Source: an uncultured Hyphomicrobiales bacterium
Lineage (GTDB): Bacteria > Pseudomonadota > Alphaproteobacteria > Rhizobiales > Beijerinckiaceae
Length of the DNA stretch: 64,000 bases
Direction: 5' to 3'
Assembly (NCBI GenBank): GCA_903847605.1
Contig: CAINED010000021.1
Location: 62,001 to 126,000, forward strand
Below are positions 26,345-35,580 of the stretch, piece after piece (positions within the stretch are counted from its first letter, which is position 1; each line of letters opens with the position of its first letter). The position numbers and the translations under genes were made by a program. The notes below the pieces were generated by a model. That model was given only the letters and a program-made list of their open reading frames with translations. It ran no database searches and had not been told where the DNA came from.

Positions 26345-26992
26345 TTGGAACTGCGAGAAACCTCGAAATCGTCAAAAGGCGACCTCGTGAAATGCATTGC
26401 GGCATTGGTCATTAGCTTTACAATTCTCGCGATAGCAAATCTGTTTCACTGGATATTCGTCGAACTGTTTTTTCCGCTCGGACTCTTTCCACTTCATTTA
26501 TGGATCGCGGGAGCGCCATTCGTCATTTGCGCCGTATGGAGTCTGATTCAGGTACGTCATGTCCGTAAGCATGGCATTGTTTGGCTCGTACCCGCTGCCC
26601 TTTCTTTCGCTGCTTATGTTTTTCTGGCTACAGTCCCCTTCACCGAATGGTGGCTCGACCTCAATTTTTGGCGGCATCGCGCGGAACGTGAGAAGGTTGT
26701 TACTCTCGTAGCGCAAGACGAACTGAAGCCGAATGTTGCTCACAGTCGCCAACTGATTGCGCTGGACAGCACATTCGGTCGGGTATCGGCCGGAGGGAAC
26801 GACATTATCGTCCGCAGGAAAGATGGGCGAACTTACGTCCTGTTCTTCACTTTCAGGGGCATCCTGTCGCGTTATTCAGGCTTCCTGAACATTCCTCCCG
26901 ATGGGTCGGTAGAGGAGTACCGAGAGCTTGGAGGTGACAGGGGGCGCGAAAAAGTGCGCATTACAGATCGCTGGTATTTTGTCTCCCACTGA
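26345..26992 (+). CDS. membrane protein, unknown function
   Basis: The 215-residue product starts at TTG 26345 after a GGGGAGAA box. Three hydrophobic helices lie within the first 100 residues (CIAALVISFTILAIANLF, LWIAGAPFVICAVWSL, WLVPAALSFAAYVFLATV), followed by a soluble C-terminal domain of about 110 residues. I recognise no family. GC content is lower than in neighbours. Its stop abuts the stop of the convergent RNA methyltransferase gene without a spare base. Confidence 0.65.
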   Translation: MELRETSKSSKGDLVKCIAALVISFTILAIANLFHWIFVELFFPLGLFPLHLWIAGAPFVICAVWSLIQVRHVRKHGIVWLVPAALSFAAYVFLATVPFTEWWLDLNFWRHRAEREKVVTLVAQDELKPNVAHSRQLIALDSTFGRVSAGGNDIIVRRKDGRTYVLFFTFRGILSRYSGFLNIPPDGSVEEYRELGGDRGREKVRITDRWYFVSH

Positions 26993-28276
26993 TCACCCCA
27001 GCAACCGCTTCTTCGCCTTCTGCGCCTTCGTAAACGAAGCGACCATCTCGACATGCGGCGAGTGACGGAACTGGTCGACCGGCGTCACCGGCCCCATCGC
27101 ATAGCCGCCATCCATGAGGATCCGCGCATCGCGCGCAAAGCTCTGCACATTGCAGGACACGGATACGACTAACGATACAGATGATGTGCAAAGCTCGCGC
27201 ATTTGCGCTTCGGCGCCTGCGCGTGGCGGATCGATGACGACGGCGTCGTAGAGCTTTAACTCGTCTCCTGCCAGCGGACGGCGGAAGAGATCGCGCACTT
27301 CGCCGGATACCTGCCGCAATCCCGATGCACTGCGCGACGCGGCTTCAAGCGCGTTGACGGCTGCCGCGTCCTCTTCGACGGCATGAAACATGAAGCGTTC
27401 GGCGAGTCGCAGAGAGAACGTGCCCACGCCTGCGAATAGATCGGCGATGCGTTTGGCTTTTGGAGCATGAGCGCCGATGGCATCGAGAACAAGGCCGACA
27501 AGCACATCTTCGCCGGCCTGCGTCGCCTGAAGAAAAGTTCCCGGTGGAGGCGAAAGTGTCGCCCGGCCCATTTTCAATGTCGGCGTCCGGCGCTCGATGA
27601 CGACTTCGCCATGATTGGACATGCGCGCGAGATCGTGGCGTGCGGACACCTTCACGAGCGCCTGCTGCAGTTCTTCGTTAATTCGCCCCGAGCCGCGAAA
27701 GTCCGCATCGAGGCCTTCGAGCGTCGATGTCAGCGTAATGTCCAGCGGTTTGTCGAGCGAGGCCAAAGCCGTTGCGATCGCGCGCGCAGCCATGGGCGCG
27801 TCCTTCATCGCGGGCGCGAGAATGGGACAGGCCTCGATGTCGACGATGTCATGAGCCCGCGCGCGCATGAAGCCCGAACGAATGGTCGCGCGGTTCAGCC
27901 CGTCGCGCAGGACACGGGCATGAAACGTGGCGCGGCGCCGGCCTTCGCCATGCGCATCCATGAGCTCGCGCACCTGCGCCTTCACGCCGGCATGGTTGAG
28001 AGCGGCAACTACGAGGCCGCGTTTCCACGCGCGATAAGCCGATATTTCCAGAGCCTGTACGGCGCAGCCGCCGCAGATGGAATAATGCGGACAGAACGGC
28101 TCGATGCGGTCTTTTGACGGCGTGACGATTTCCGCGAGCGCGCCGCGTTCGCCGTCCACATCGGCCGTGATTTCATCGCCCGGCAGGGCATAGGGCACGA
28201 AGACCTGCCCTTCGCGCCCCTGCGCTACGCCTTCGCCGCGCTGGCCGAGACGGTCGATTTTCAGGCGCTGGAACAT
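26993..28276 (-). CDS. TrmA/RumA-family RNA (uracil-5-)-methyltransferase
   Basis: The 427-residue protein has a short TRAM-like N-terminus, an iron-sulphur cysteine cluster (Cys62, Cys68 and Cys71 in CPHYSICGGC, plus a later Cys in DIEACPIL), the SAM motif DLFAGVGTFSLRLA and DPPRAGAEA. The catalytic cysteine is in VVSVSCNVQSFARD. It methylates uridine C5 in rRNA or tRNA. The cluster suggests an RlmC/RlmD-type enzyme, but the exact site is not predictable. It ends immediately against the convergent membrane protein gene. Confidence 0.88.
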   Translation of the reverse strand: MFQRLKIDRLGQRGEGVAQGREGQVFVPYALPGDEITADVDGERGALAEIVTPSKDRIEPFCPHYSICGGCAVQALEISAYRAWKRGLVVAALNHAGVKAQVRELMDAHGEGRRRATFHARVLRDGLNRATIRSGFMRARAHDIVDIEACPILAPAMKDAPMAARAIATALASLDKPLDITLTSTLEGLDADFRGSGRINEELQQALVKVSARHDLARMSNHGEVVIERRTPTLKMGRATLSPPPGTFLQATQAGEDVLVGLVLDAIGAHAPKAKRIADLFAGVGTFSLRLAERFMFHAVEEDAAAVNALEAASRSASGLRQVSGEVRDLFRRPLAGDELKLYDAVVIDPPRAGAEAQMRELCTSSVSLVVSVSCNVQSFARDARILMDGGYAMGPVTPVDQFRHSPHVEMVASFTKAQKAKKRLLG

Positions 28277-28298
28277 CAGGAATGGAGGTTAATGTGGA

Positions 28299-28631
28299 TC
28301 ATGCAGCCTTCTTGTACCGCATGCCCCAGCGGCGCAAGGGGTCGAGCGCCTGAAAGAGCGCCTGCCCGTCGCGTGTCAGCGTATATTCCGTGCGTGGCGG
28401 AACTTCTGCGAAGACCTTCCGGTCTATGAAACCGAACTCCCGCAGTGTTTTCAATTCCTGCGCAAGAACGCGCGCCGAGATGCCATCCACGGCCAGCTTA
28501 AGCTCGCCAAACCGCCTGATACCCTTGCCGATACGATAGATGATCAAGGTCCGCCATCTTCCGCCTGCCAGATGAATAGCCAGCTGCAGCGGGCAGGAAA
28601 AATCCAGTTCATGTTTGACGAAGCGCGCCAT
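28299..28631 (-). CDS. HxlR-family transcriptional regulator
   Basis: The 110-residue winged-helix protein has the HxlR signature: Cys13 in FSCPLQLAIHLAGGRWRTLI, then RFGELKLAVDGISARVLAQELKTL and the wing around VPPRTEYTLT. The single conserved N-terminal cysteine can sense electrophiles or oxidants in this family. It is divergent from a GFA-family gene with a 99-base intergenic region, so it probably controls that gene and itself. The AT-rich stretch just upstream is the likely site. Confidence 0.88.
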   Translation of the reverse strand: MARFVKHELDFSCPLQLAIHLAGGRWRTLIIYRIGKGIRRFGELKLAVDGISARVLAQELKTLREFGFIDRKVFAEVPPRTEYTLTRDGQALFQALDPLRRWGMRYKKAA

Positions 28632-28730
28632 GGTCGTTCCAATGGTTACTTTTAAATCACTATATGACTTATTTTGCAGTACTTGAAGTCAGTTGGACCA
28701 TGATCGATGTTTCCTCTGATGGAGGTCGAC

Positions 28731-29105
28731 ATGAGCGACATGATGAAGGGTCAGTGCTTTTGCGGAAATGTCCGCTTTTCATTCCCCAAAAAGAATATGC
28801 AGGGAGCGGTCGCTTGCCATTGCAGGGACTGTCAGCAGATGCATGGCAACTATAATGCGATGGCAGCGGTAGATCGGGATGCGCTCGTCATTGAAAGTTC
28901 GGAAACTCTGCGCTGGTTCGACTCCTCGGAAAAGGCCCGCCGGGGCTTTTGCAGCCATTGCGGCGGACGGCTCTTCAAGGACAACCTGTGTTCTCCGAAG
29001 ATGATGGTCTCCATGGGCACGATCGATCCGCCGACCGGCTTGCGCATAGTTCGCAATATCTGGACCGAATCCAAAGGCGACTGGTACGAAATACCACCAG
29101 CCTAG
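28731..29105 (+). CDS. GFA/CENP-V family zinc protein
   Basis: The 124-residue protein has the cysteine pattern of the GFA fold: Cys9 and Cys11, Cys29, Cys31 and Cys34 (CHCRDC), and Cys74 and Cys77 (CSHCGG). The family was named after glutathione-dependent formaldehyde activation, but most members have no proven activity. ATG 28731 follows GGAGG by 5 bases. The divergent HxlR gene suggests induction by an aldehyde or other electrophile, which is an inference. Its TAG stop shares the palindrome CTAG with the convergent tlyA stop. Confidence 0.85.
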   Translation: MSDMMKGQCFCGNVRFSFPKKNMQGAVACHCRDCQQMHGNYNAMAAVDRDALVIESSETLRWFDSSEKARRGFCSHCGGRLFKDNLCSPKMMVSMGTIDPPTGLRIVRNIWTESKGDWYEIPPA

Positions 29106-29836
29106 GATCTCTGCGCGCAGATCAGGAACTCGCGGTTCCCGTCGCCGCCCTCGATCGGCGAGGGAACGATACCTTTCACAGTCCAGCCCTGCTGGGCCAC
29201 GAATGCTGCGACACCGTCGCAGACTTGCCGATGGATTGCGGGATCGCGCACGATGCCCTTGCGGGTGGCTTCGCGACCCGCTTCGAATTGCGGCTTGATC
29301 AGCGCAACAAGCCGCGCACCTTCCGTCGCGAGAGCGAAGGCCGGCGGCAGCACCAGCCTCAGCGAGATGAAGCTCACGTCGCAGACAATCAGTTGCGGAC
29401 GCGTGTTTCCCAATAGCGCCGGCGTCAGGTTGCGAATGTCCGTTTGTTCGAGCTTGGTGACGCGCGCATCGGCCTCGACAGAAGGATGCAATTGCGCGCT
29501 GCCGACATCGACGGCGTAAACATGCGCCGCCCCGCGCTCCAGCAGCACGTGCGTAAATCCACCGGTGGATGCGCCGACATCGAGGCAGACGAGACCATTG
29601 GGATCGATGGCAAATTCATCGAGCGCATGAGCCAGCTTCACGCCGCCGCGCGACACCCAGGGATAAGCCTGTTGCGCCCTTATGTCGGCCTCGCCGCCGA
29701 AAATCTCAGACGGCTTTGAAACCTTGCGGCCATCGACGATGACGAGTCCGGCCTCTATGGCCTCGCGCGCCTTGGCGCGGCTCGCAAAGAGACCTTTCTC
29801 GACAAGCAGCACATCAATGCGCTTGCCGACAGCCAT
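29102..29836 (-). CDS. tlyA: TlyA-family rRNA 2'-O-methyltransferase
   Basis: The 244-residue protein starts with an S4 RNA-binding domain (RIDVLLVEKGLFASRAKAREA) shown near residues 5-25, followed by an FtsJ-type SAM domain with DVGASTGGFTHVLLERGA. TlyA proteins methylate 16S and 23S rRNA ribose and are often misnamed hemolysins. The start ATG 29836 is one base from the stop of the upstream MBL gene, so the two form an operon. The longer frame to 29983 runs into that gene and is not used. Confidence 0.9.
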   Translation of the reverse strand: MAVGKRIDVLLVEKGLFASRAKAREAIEAGLVIVDGRKVSKPSEIFGGEADIRAQQAYPWVSRGGVKLAHALDEFAIDPNGLVCLDVGASTGGFTHVLLERGAAHVYAVDVGSAQLHPSVEADARVTKLEQTDIRNLTPALLGNTRPQLIVCDVSFISLRLVLPPAFALATEGARLVALIKPQFEAGREATRKGIVRDPAIHRQVCDGVAAFVAQQGWTVKGIVPSPIEGGDGNREFLICAQRS

Positions 29837-29837
29837 A

Positions 29838-30755
29838 TCAGCCCGCGACGAAGCGATAGGCGCTGTCCTTGCGCTCGACGCTACCGGCGCCGGCGCCCGG
29901 CAGATGATAGCCGATGATGCGCAGCTTCTCGCTCGCGAGCCGATCCAGCAGCTTCCTGCGCGTTGCGACAGCGCGCTCGCCATCCTGATCGGATGCGGGC
30001 ATCCACTGCGGATAAGCGAAGGACACCAGCGGATGCGTCAGCGCATCGCCGAGCACGATGAAGCGGTCATTGCCGCCCTGAATTTCGAAGGATACATGGC
30101 CCTGCGTGTGGCCGCCGGTATCGAGCGCGGCAATGCCGGGCGCGACTTCTTCACCTGCCTTGAATGTCGCAAGCTTGTCGTCGAGCTGCTTGATCACGCG
30201 CTGCGCGCCAGCAGCCATCATGTGAAAGGCTTCCGGCACTTTCTGCAACACGTCGCCAGCCATCCAGAAGTCGCGTTCCGCATGGGGCATCGCGAACTTC
30301 GCATTGGGAAACAGCGGCTCGTCGAATTCGTCGACCGCGCCCCAGAAATGATCGGCATGAGCATGGGTGAACAGAACGCGTGTCACCCTGGCGCGATCGA
30401 TGCCGGCGGCGTCGAGCGCGCTGGCGAGTTTGCCGGAGCCTTCGAGAAAGCGCCCGCCCGCGCCGCAATCGATGAAGATGTAATTGTCGCCCTCGCGAAT
30501 GACGGACACATTGAGCGGCATGCGGTTGACGTCCGGCGTGAAACCGTTGTCGCGCAGCGTCCTGGCGAGTTCGTCCGGTGTGCGGTCGCGCGCGATCATG
30601 CCTGCTGGGACGGTCACTGCGCCGTCGCTGATCGAGAGAATTTCGCGTGTCCCGAGTTTGGCGACCGTCGTCGCGCGCGCGCCGGTGGCGAGCGGTGCGA
30701 GCAGGCTCGCGCCGAGCCCTGCCAACGCCTCGCGGCGAGTGATGGAAATGGACAT
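29838..30755 (-). CDS. exported MBL-fold metallohydrolase
   Basis: The 305-residue product has a twin-arginine-like signal (TRREALAGLGASLLAPL, residues 6-22) and the metallo-beta-lactamase zinc motif THAHADHFWG near residue 114. Later metal ligands lie in DTGGHTQGHVSF and VLGDALTHP. The layout resembles lactonase-type MBL hydrolases, so periplasmic hydrolysis of a lactone or ester is possible. GGGAGA lies 6 bases before ATG 30755. It is directly upstream of tlyA. Confidence 0.82.
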   Translation of the reverse strand: MSISITRREALAGLGASLLAPLATGARATTVAKLGTREILSISDGAVTVPAGMIARDRTPDELARTLRDNGFTPDVNRMPLNVSVIREGDNYIFIDCGAGGRFLEGSGKLASALDAAGIDRARVTRVLFTHAHADHFWGAVDEFDEPLFPNAKFAMPHAERDFWMAGDVLQKVPEAFHMMAAGAQRVIKQLDDKLATFKAGEEVAPGIAALDTGGHTQGHVSFEIQGGNDRFIVLGDALTHPLVSFAYPQWMPASDQDGERAVATRRKLLDRLASEKLRIIGYHLPGAGAGSVERKDSAYRFVAG

Positions 30756-30816
30756 AAGCGTCTCCCTTTCGGGCAAGACATATAACGTAATTTGAATGTG
30801 TAGCAATACCGCCTTA

Positions 30817-33696
30817 TCAGGCGGCTGCGGTTTCGGCGGCGCCCATGATCCGGCGCGCCTCAAGGGCGCTGATCGGCTGGCCGAAGGCGAAGCCCTGCGC
30901 ATATTCGCAGCCGAGCTGATAAAGCTCGATCGTATCGCTCTCGGTCTCCGCCCCCTCTGCGACGACATCCATGCCGAGATCGTGCGCCATGGCGATGATC
31001 GAACGCAGGATCACCGGGCGTGCGCCCTTGTTGTCCTGCTTCACGAGGCTGCGGTCGATCTTGATCGTGTCGAAGGGGAAGCGCTGGAGATAACTGAGCG
31101 AAGAATAGCCGGTGCCGAAATCGTCGAGGGAAAGGCCAGCGCCCAGTTCGCGAATACGCTGGAGAATCTGCGCGGAATATTCCGGGTTCTCCATCACGAG
31201 GCTTTCGGTGAGTTCGAGTTTCAGCGTGCCCTTTTGAACGCCCGAACGCGTCAGCGCCGCTTTCACATCGTTGAGGAGATCGTGGCGCAGCAATTGCCGC
31301 GAGGACACATTCACTGAGCAGAAGATCGGCGGAAACACGTCGAGCGCATGCTGCCATGCCGCAAGTTCGCGCGCCGCCTGTTCGATGACGAATATGCCGA
31401 GATCGACGATCAGACCGGTCTCCTCCGCCATCGGAATGAATTCGGTCGGCGGCAGGCGGCCAAGGCGCGGATGATCCCAGCGGATCAGCGCCTCGAAACC
31501 GGCGATGGTGCGATCTTCCAGCCGCACGATCGGCTGGTAAACGATCTTCATCTCGTTGCGTTCGAGCGCGCGGCGCAGATCGGTTTCAAGCGTCAGCCGG
31601 TCGGATCGCTGCTGGCGCATGCCGGGCCTGAAGAATTCGATGCGATTGCCGCCGAGACGCTTGGCGAAAGTCGTTGCGATCTCGCCGTCCTTCACCATGT
31701 CGTCGCGGCGCGCATGAAGCTGCGCATCGTAGAGCGCGATGCCGATGGAAGCCGTCAGAGAGATTTCGCGGTCGTTGAGCGAGACCGGCGTAGACAGGGT
31801 GCGTCGCACCTGATCGGCAGCGGAAATGATCGCATCGTTCTCCTGCTCGGACATCAGGATGATCGCAAACTGATCGCTCGACATGCGCGCGAGCGTATCG
31901 GAGGGATGCATCAGTCGGCTGAGACGGCGCGCAAAGGTGAGCAGGATGCTGTCGCCGGCCGCCATGCCCACGGCTTCGTTCACATGACGGAAGCGATCTA
32001 TGTCGATCGTCATGACGACGGGCCGCGAGGCCGCATTGGCGTTGAATTGCGCGATGGCTGATTCCAGCCGGTCGAAGAATATTTCGCGATTGGGCAGGCC
32101 GGTGAGATTGTCGTGCACGGCATCGTGTAGCAGACGCTCTTCAGCGGTCTTTTGATCGGTCACATCGGTCAGCGTGCCGATGACCCTGATGACATCGCCC
32201 GTCGGACCGACGACGGGACGCGCCTTCAGCATGTACCAGTGATAATGGCTGTCGGATGTGCGCAGGCGGAAATCGAGCGCAATGCGCCCGCGCCGCTGTT
32301 CGATCACCGTATCGAGCGAGGCGCGATAGCCATCGACATCATAGGGATGCAACATGTCGAGCCAGGATGTCGCCGGCCCTTCCAGCGCCCCGCGCTTGAG
32401 GCCGAGGCTCGCCTCGACATCCGGGCTCACGTAAATCTTGTCGGTGGTTACGTCCCAGTCGAAAACCTGATCGCCCGATCCCATCAGCGCGAGCGCGCGA
32501 CGGTCGAGATCGGACATCGCGCCATGGACGAGGCCGCCTGTCGCGAAGGCGTTTTGCATCACGGTAAAGCCGATGAGCAGAACGATCAGTACGAGACCGC
32601 CGATGAGCGCGGGCTGCACGAGTTCGCCGGAAAGATTGCCCGTCACCGTCATGGCTGCAGCGCCGATCCACAACACCAGCAGCAGCCAGGTCGGAATCAG
32701 CATGACAGCGCGATCGTAGCCCGCGACGGCCGCCAGATAGATTACGAGAATGAATCCGAAGATCGCAATCGAGGCGAGCGAGATGCGCGCGACGCCCGCC
32801 GCCAGCGGCGCGTCGTAAACGGCAAGGCCGATCAGCGCGAGGATGAAGATGAACCACGCAATCGTCATGTGCGAGAGACGCACGTGCCAGCGGTTGAGAT
32901 TGAGATAGGCGAAGAGGAAGACGAGCAGCGTCGCAGAGAGCACGGCTTCCGCGATGGCGCGCCAGACCCTGTCCGCCTCGCCCGCCGAACCGAAAAGCTT
33001 GTTCCAGAATCCGAAGTCGATGCAGACATAGGCAAGCACCGCCCATGCCAGCGCCGCCGCCGCAGGAAAGATCACCGCGCCGCGCACGACGAAGACGATG
33101 GAGAGGAAGAGCGCCAGCAGGCCGGCGATGCCGATGATGATGCCCTTGTAGAGCGTGAAATTGGCGACCCGGTCCTTGTAGGCGTCCGGCTCCCATAAAT
33201 AGATTTTGGAAAAATTCGGCGAGCGCAATTCGGCGACATAGGTGACGATGGTGCCGGGATCGAGCGTCAGGCGGAAAATGTCGGCGTCCGGGCTTTCCTC
33301 GCGGTCGGGCGGGAAGCCCTGACTGGTGGTGATGCCGGCGATGCGCGAAGCGCCGAGATCGGGCGAGATCACGCCGGAACCCGCCAGCCGGAAATGCGGC
33401 ACGACGATGAGGCGCTCGATCTGCTCGTTGGTCTGATTGGCGAGCGCGAAGACGATCCACGACGGCTGGGTGCCGGCCTCGCGCGCGCTCACCTCAATGC
33501 GGCGGATGATGCCGTCGGAATCGGGCGCTGTGGATATCTGGATGCGGTCTCCCTGCGCCGCATAGAACTCGGTGCGCGAGGTGAGGTCGATGGCCTTGGC
33601 GTCGAGCGGCACGGGAACAGGTTCGATCGCGCGCGCGGCCGTAGCGAGGCTCGAAAGCGCCAGCACGGCCAGAACGAATGCAATGATGCGGCGCAC
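30817..33696 (-). CDS. membrane GGDEF-EAL protein with 7TM sensor and PAS domain
   Basis: The 959-residue product starts at GTG 33696 with a signal-like helix ending near AARA. An extracytoplasmic 7TMR-DISM-type sensor comes first, then seven or eight membrane helices (about 165-395). A PAS domain with DVTDQKTAEERL, a GGDEF-like domain and an EAL domain follow. The cyclase signature is degenerate (SSDQF near 605), so cyclase activity is unlikely. The phosphodiesterase side keeps EAL (Glu735) and DDFGTGYSSL, so c-di-GMP breakdown is expected, perhaps tuned by GTP binding to the dead GGDEF. Confidence 0.88.
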   Translation of the reverse strand: MRRIIAFVLAVLALSSLATAARAIEPVPVPLDAKAIDLTSRTEFYAAQGDRIQISTAPDSDGIIRRIEVSAREAGTQPSWIVFALANQTNEQIERLIVVPHFRLAGSGVISPDLGASRIAGITTSQGFPPDREESPDADIFRLTLDPGTIVTYVAELRSPNFSKIYLWEPDAYKDRVANFTLYKGIIIGIAGLLALFLSIVFVVRGAVIFPAAAALAWAVLAYVCIDFGFWNKLFGSAGEADRVWRAIAEAVLSATLLVFLFAYLNLNRWHVRLSHMTIAWFIFILALIGLAVYDAPLAAGVARISLASIAIFGFILVIYLAAVAGYDRAVMLIPTWLLLVLWIGAAAMTVTGNLSGELVQPALIGGLVLIVLLIGFTVMQNAFATGGLVHGAMSDLDRRALALMGSGDQVFDWDVTTDKIYVSPDVEASLGLKRGALEGPATSWLDMLHPYDVDGYRASLDTVIEQRRGRIALDFRLRTSDSHYHWYMLKARPVVGPTGDVIRVIGTLTDVTDQKTAEERLLHDAVHDNLTGLPNREIFFDRLESAIAQFNANAASRPVVMTIDIDRFRHVNEAVGMAAGDSILLTFARRLSRLMHPSDTLARMSSDQFAIILMSEQENDAIISAADQVRRTLSTPVSLNDREISLTASIGIALYDAQLHARRDDMVKDGEIATTFAKRLGGNRIEFFRPGMRQQRSDRLTLETDLRRALERNEMKIVYQPIVRLEDRTIAGFEALIRWDHPRLGRLPPTEFIPMAEETGLIVDLGIFVIEQAARELAAWQHALDVFPPIFCSVNVSSRQLLRHDLLNDVKAALTRSGVQKGTLKLELTESLVMENPEYSAQILQRIRELGAGLSLDDFGTGYSSLSYLQRFPFDTIKIDRSLVKQDNKGARPVILRSIIAMAHDLGMDVVAEGAETESDTIELYQLGCEYAQGFAFGQPISALEARRIMGAAETAAA

Positions 33697-33833
33697 GAAA
33701 ACCCGATCTTCCGGCGGCAAGCGCCCCAGCCCCAATTCGATAGTCCCCGGCAGGTCTAAAACCCTACACCGTGTCGGAATTGTGATAGGTACAGGCCAAG
33801 TCGCACGGGGGCAAGGCGGCTCTGCCGCGGGCC

Positions 33834-34457
33834 CTATTGCGCCCGGTCCCAGGGGTGGGGGCGCGGCGCGGGCGGCGGGATTTCGTCGCTGTCGAGCAGC
33901 GCGTAAAGGCGATGGTCCTGCCAGATGCCATTGATCCGCAGATAGGACCGCGCCTGCCCCTCGTATTTGAAGCCGCAGCGCTCCAGAAGGCGCATAGAGG
34001 CCTCGTTGTGCAACAGGCAGGCGGCTTCCACGCGATGCAGGCCGAGATTGCCGAAGGCGAAGCGGCACGCGGCGCGCACGGCGCGGGACATGTGGCCCTT
34101 ACCAGCATGGGCTTCGCCGGACCAGTAGCCCAGAGTTCCCGTCTGCGCGACGCCGCGGCGGATATGGCCGAGCGTGAGGCCGCCGGTGAGCACGCGGTCG
34201 CGCTCGCGGAAGACGAAAAAGGGATAGGTTTCGTCGCGGGCCAGTTCCTCTTCCTGCCGCTTGAGGCGGCGGCGGAAGGCAGCGCGGGTGAGATCGTCCG
34301 CCGGCCAGATCGGCTCCCACGGTACGAGGAAATCGCGACTCGCCGAACGCAGGGCCGCCCATTGCGGAAAATCCGCCATGGCAGGCGGGCGCAGGAACAC
34401 GCCGTCGCCCTTGATGACGGGCGGAGCTTCCGGGGAGCCGAGACGAAAAAGCGCCAT
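33834..34457 (-). CDS. rimJ: GNAT acetyltransferase, RimJ/RimL-like
   Basis: The 207-residue protein contains the GNAT core: LRPPAMADFPQWAALR near the N-terminus, GTLGYWSGEAHAGKGHMSRA with the acetyl-CoA loop near residues 108-127, and LHRVEAACLLHNEASMRLL. This is the RimJ pattern for N-terminal acetylation of ribosomal protein S5. The gene name rests on similarity only; related enzymes act on other proteins. It is on the minus strand, between the GGDEF-EAL gene and a monooxygenase remnant on the other strand. Confidence 0.78.
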   Translation of the reverse strand: MALFRLGSPEAPPVIKGDGVFLRPPAMADFPQWAALRSASRDFLVPWEPIWPADDLTRAAFRRRLKRQEEELARDETYPFFVFRERDRVLTGGLTLGHIRRGVAQTGTLGYWSGEAHAGKGHMSRAVRAACRFAFGNLGLHRVEAACLLHNEASMRLLERCGFKYEGQARSYLRINGIWQDHRLYALLDSDEIPPPAPRPHPWDRAQ

Positions 34458-34511
34458 GGGGTGAGACTAGCGAATAGTGCGAGCGGAGTAAGGCCGGTGA
34501 CAGCAGTTTAA

Positions 34512-34811
34512 GTGCTCCCCTTGCCGTTTGGCAAACGGGCGGGCAGCGTTTCGATCCTCGACCGTTTTGGCGGCGGCTTCACGCTCGTCTGCCGCGACGA
34601 CGCGGATGGAACGGATATCCTCGACGCAGCATCGGCGCACAACATTCCCATCGCGTCGCTCGATCTCGCTGGCGATGGAGGCGTCGAGCTCTATCCCTGC
34701 CCCCTCACGCTCGCGCGGCCTGACGGCCATGTCGCGTGGCGCGGCGAGAATATGGCGGATGCGGACAATCTGTGGCGAATCGAGACGGGCAGACAGGGAG
34801 ACCAATGCTGA
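34512..34811 (+). pseudogene. C-terminal remnant of an FAD-dependent aromatic monooxygenase
   Basis: About 99 codons encode only the thioredoxin-like C-terminal domain of a PheA/TfdB/MhpA-type hydroxylase: SILDRFGGGFTLVCRDD at the start, then LARPDGHVAWRG, the signature that ends these enzymes. The FAD-binding and substrate domains, over 400 residues, are missing. A TAA lies directly before the GTG at 34512. It is a lone plus-strand piece between minus-strand genes, so a decayed gene is the best reading. Confidence 0.75.
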
Positions 34812-34839
34812 CTGCGCCGCGCGCCGAGATTAAAACGCC

Positions 34840-35577
34840 TTAATAATCCACCTGCATGAGATAAAGCCCGTGCGGCGGCGCGACCGTTCCGCAACGCGCC
34901 CTGTCGCGCGCATCGAGCGCGGCGCGCAGATCGTCCGCGCTCCACTTGCCGGAGCCGACATGCTCGAGCGAACCGACGAGTGAGCGCACCTGATTGTGCA
35001 GATAGGACTGCGCGTTTGTATAGATTTCGATGCGGTCGCCCTTGCGTGCCACATCGAGCACGTCGAGCGTGCGCACGGGTGAATTCGCCTGGCATTCCGC
35101 CGCGCGAAAGGTCGTGAAATCGTGCTTGCCGGTCAGGCGCTGCGCGGCGGCGTGCATGGCTTGCGCATCGAGCCCGCGCGCGACATGCCAGACATGGTTG
35201 CGGTCGAGCGCCGGCGGCGCGCGCCTGTTGTCAATGATGTAGAGGTAGTGACGGCGTATCGCCGAAAAACGTGCCTCGAATTCCGACCCGACAGCTTCCG
35301 CCGCAATCACGGATACCGGATGCGGACGGATCAGCGCATTCAGGGCGTCGCGGATCTTGTCGGTGCGCCAGTCGCGCGTCAGGTCGATGTGCGCCACCTG
35401 CCCGCGTGCGTGTACGCCAGCATCCGTGCGCCCCGCGCCATGCACGACGATGGTTTCGCCGCTCATCGCGAAGACGGCTTCTTCCAGCGCCTGCTGCACC
35501 GACATGCCGTTCGCTTGCCGCTGCCAGCCGACGAAGGGCGAGCCGTCATATTCGATGGTGAGTTTGTAGCGCGGCAT
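34840..35577 (-). CDS. truA: tRNA pseudouridine(38-40) synthase
   Basis: The 245-residue protein opens with [19 protein letters not shown] and has the catalytic Asp52 in [14 protein letters not shown]. Later segments ([32 protein letters not shown]) are also typical. It makes pseudouridine at positions 38-40 of many tRNAs. It starts 3 bases after the fmt stop and so ends the def/TA/fmt/truA minus-strand cluster. Confidence 0.95.
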   Translation of the reverse strand: MPRYKLTIEYDGSPFVGWQRQANGMSVQQALEEAVFAMSGETIVVHGAGRTDAGVHARGQVAHIDLTRDWRTDKIRDALNALIRPHPVSVIAAEAVGSEFEARFSAIRRHYLYIIDNRRAPPALDRNHVWHVARGLDAQAMHAAAQRLTGKHDFTTFRAAECQANSPVRTLDVLDVARKGDRIEIYTNAQSYLHNQVRSLVGSLEHVGSGKWSADDLRAALDARDRARCGTVAPPHGLYLMQVDY

Positions 35578-35580
35578 GGA

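Noticed and set aside
34458-34839. A complete small gene at the monooxygenase remnant
   Set aside because: The domain is the C-terminal end of a much larger enzyme and a stop directly precedes the only start.
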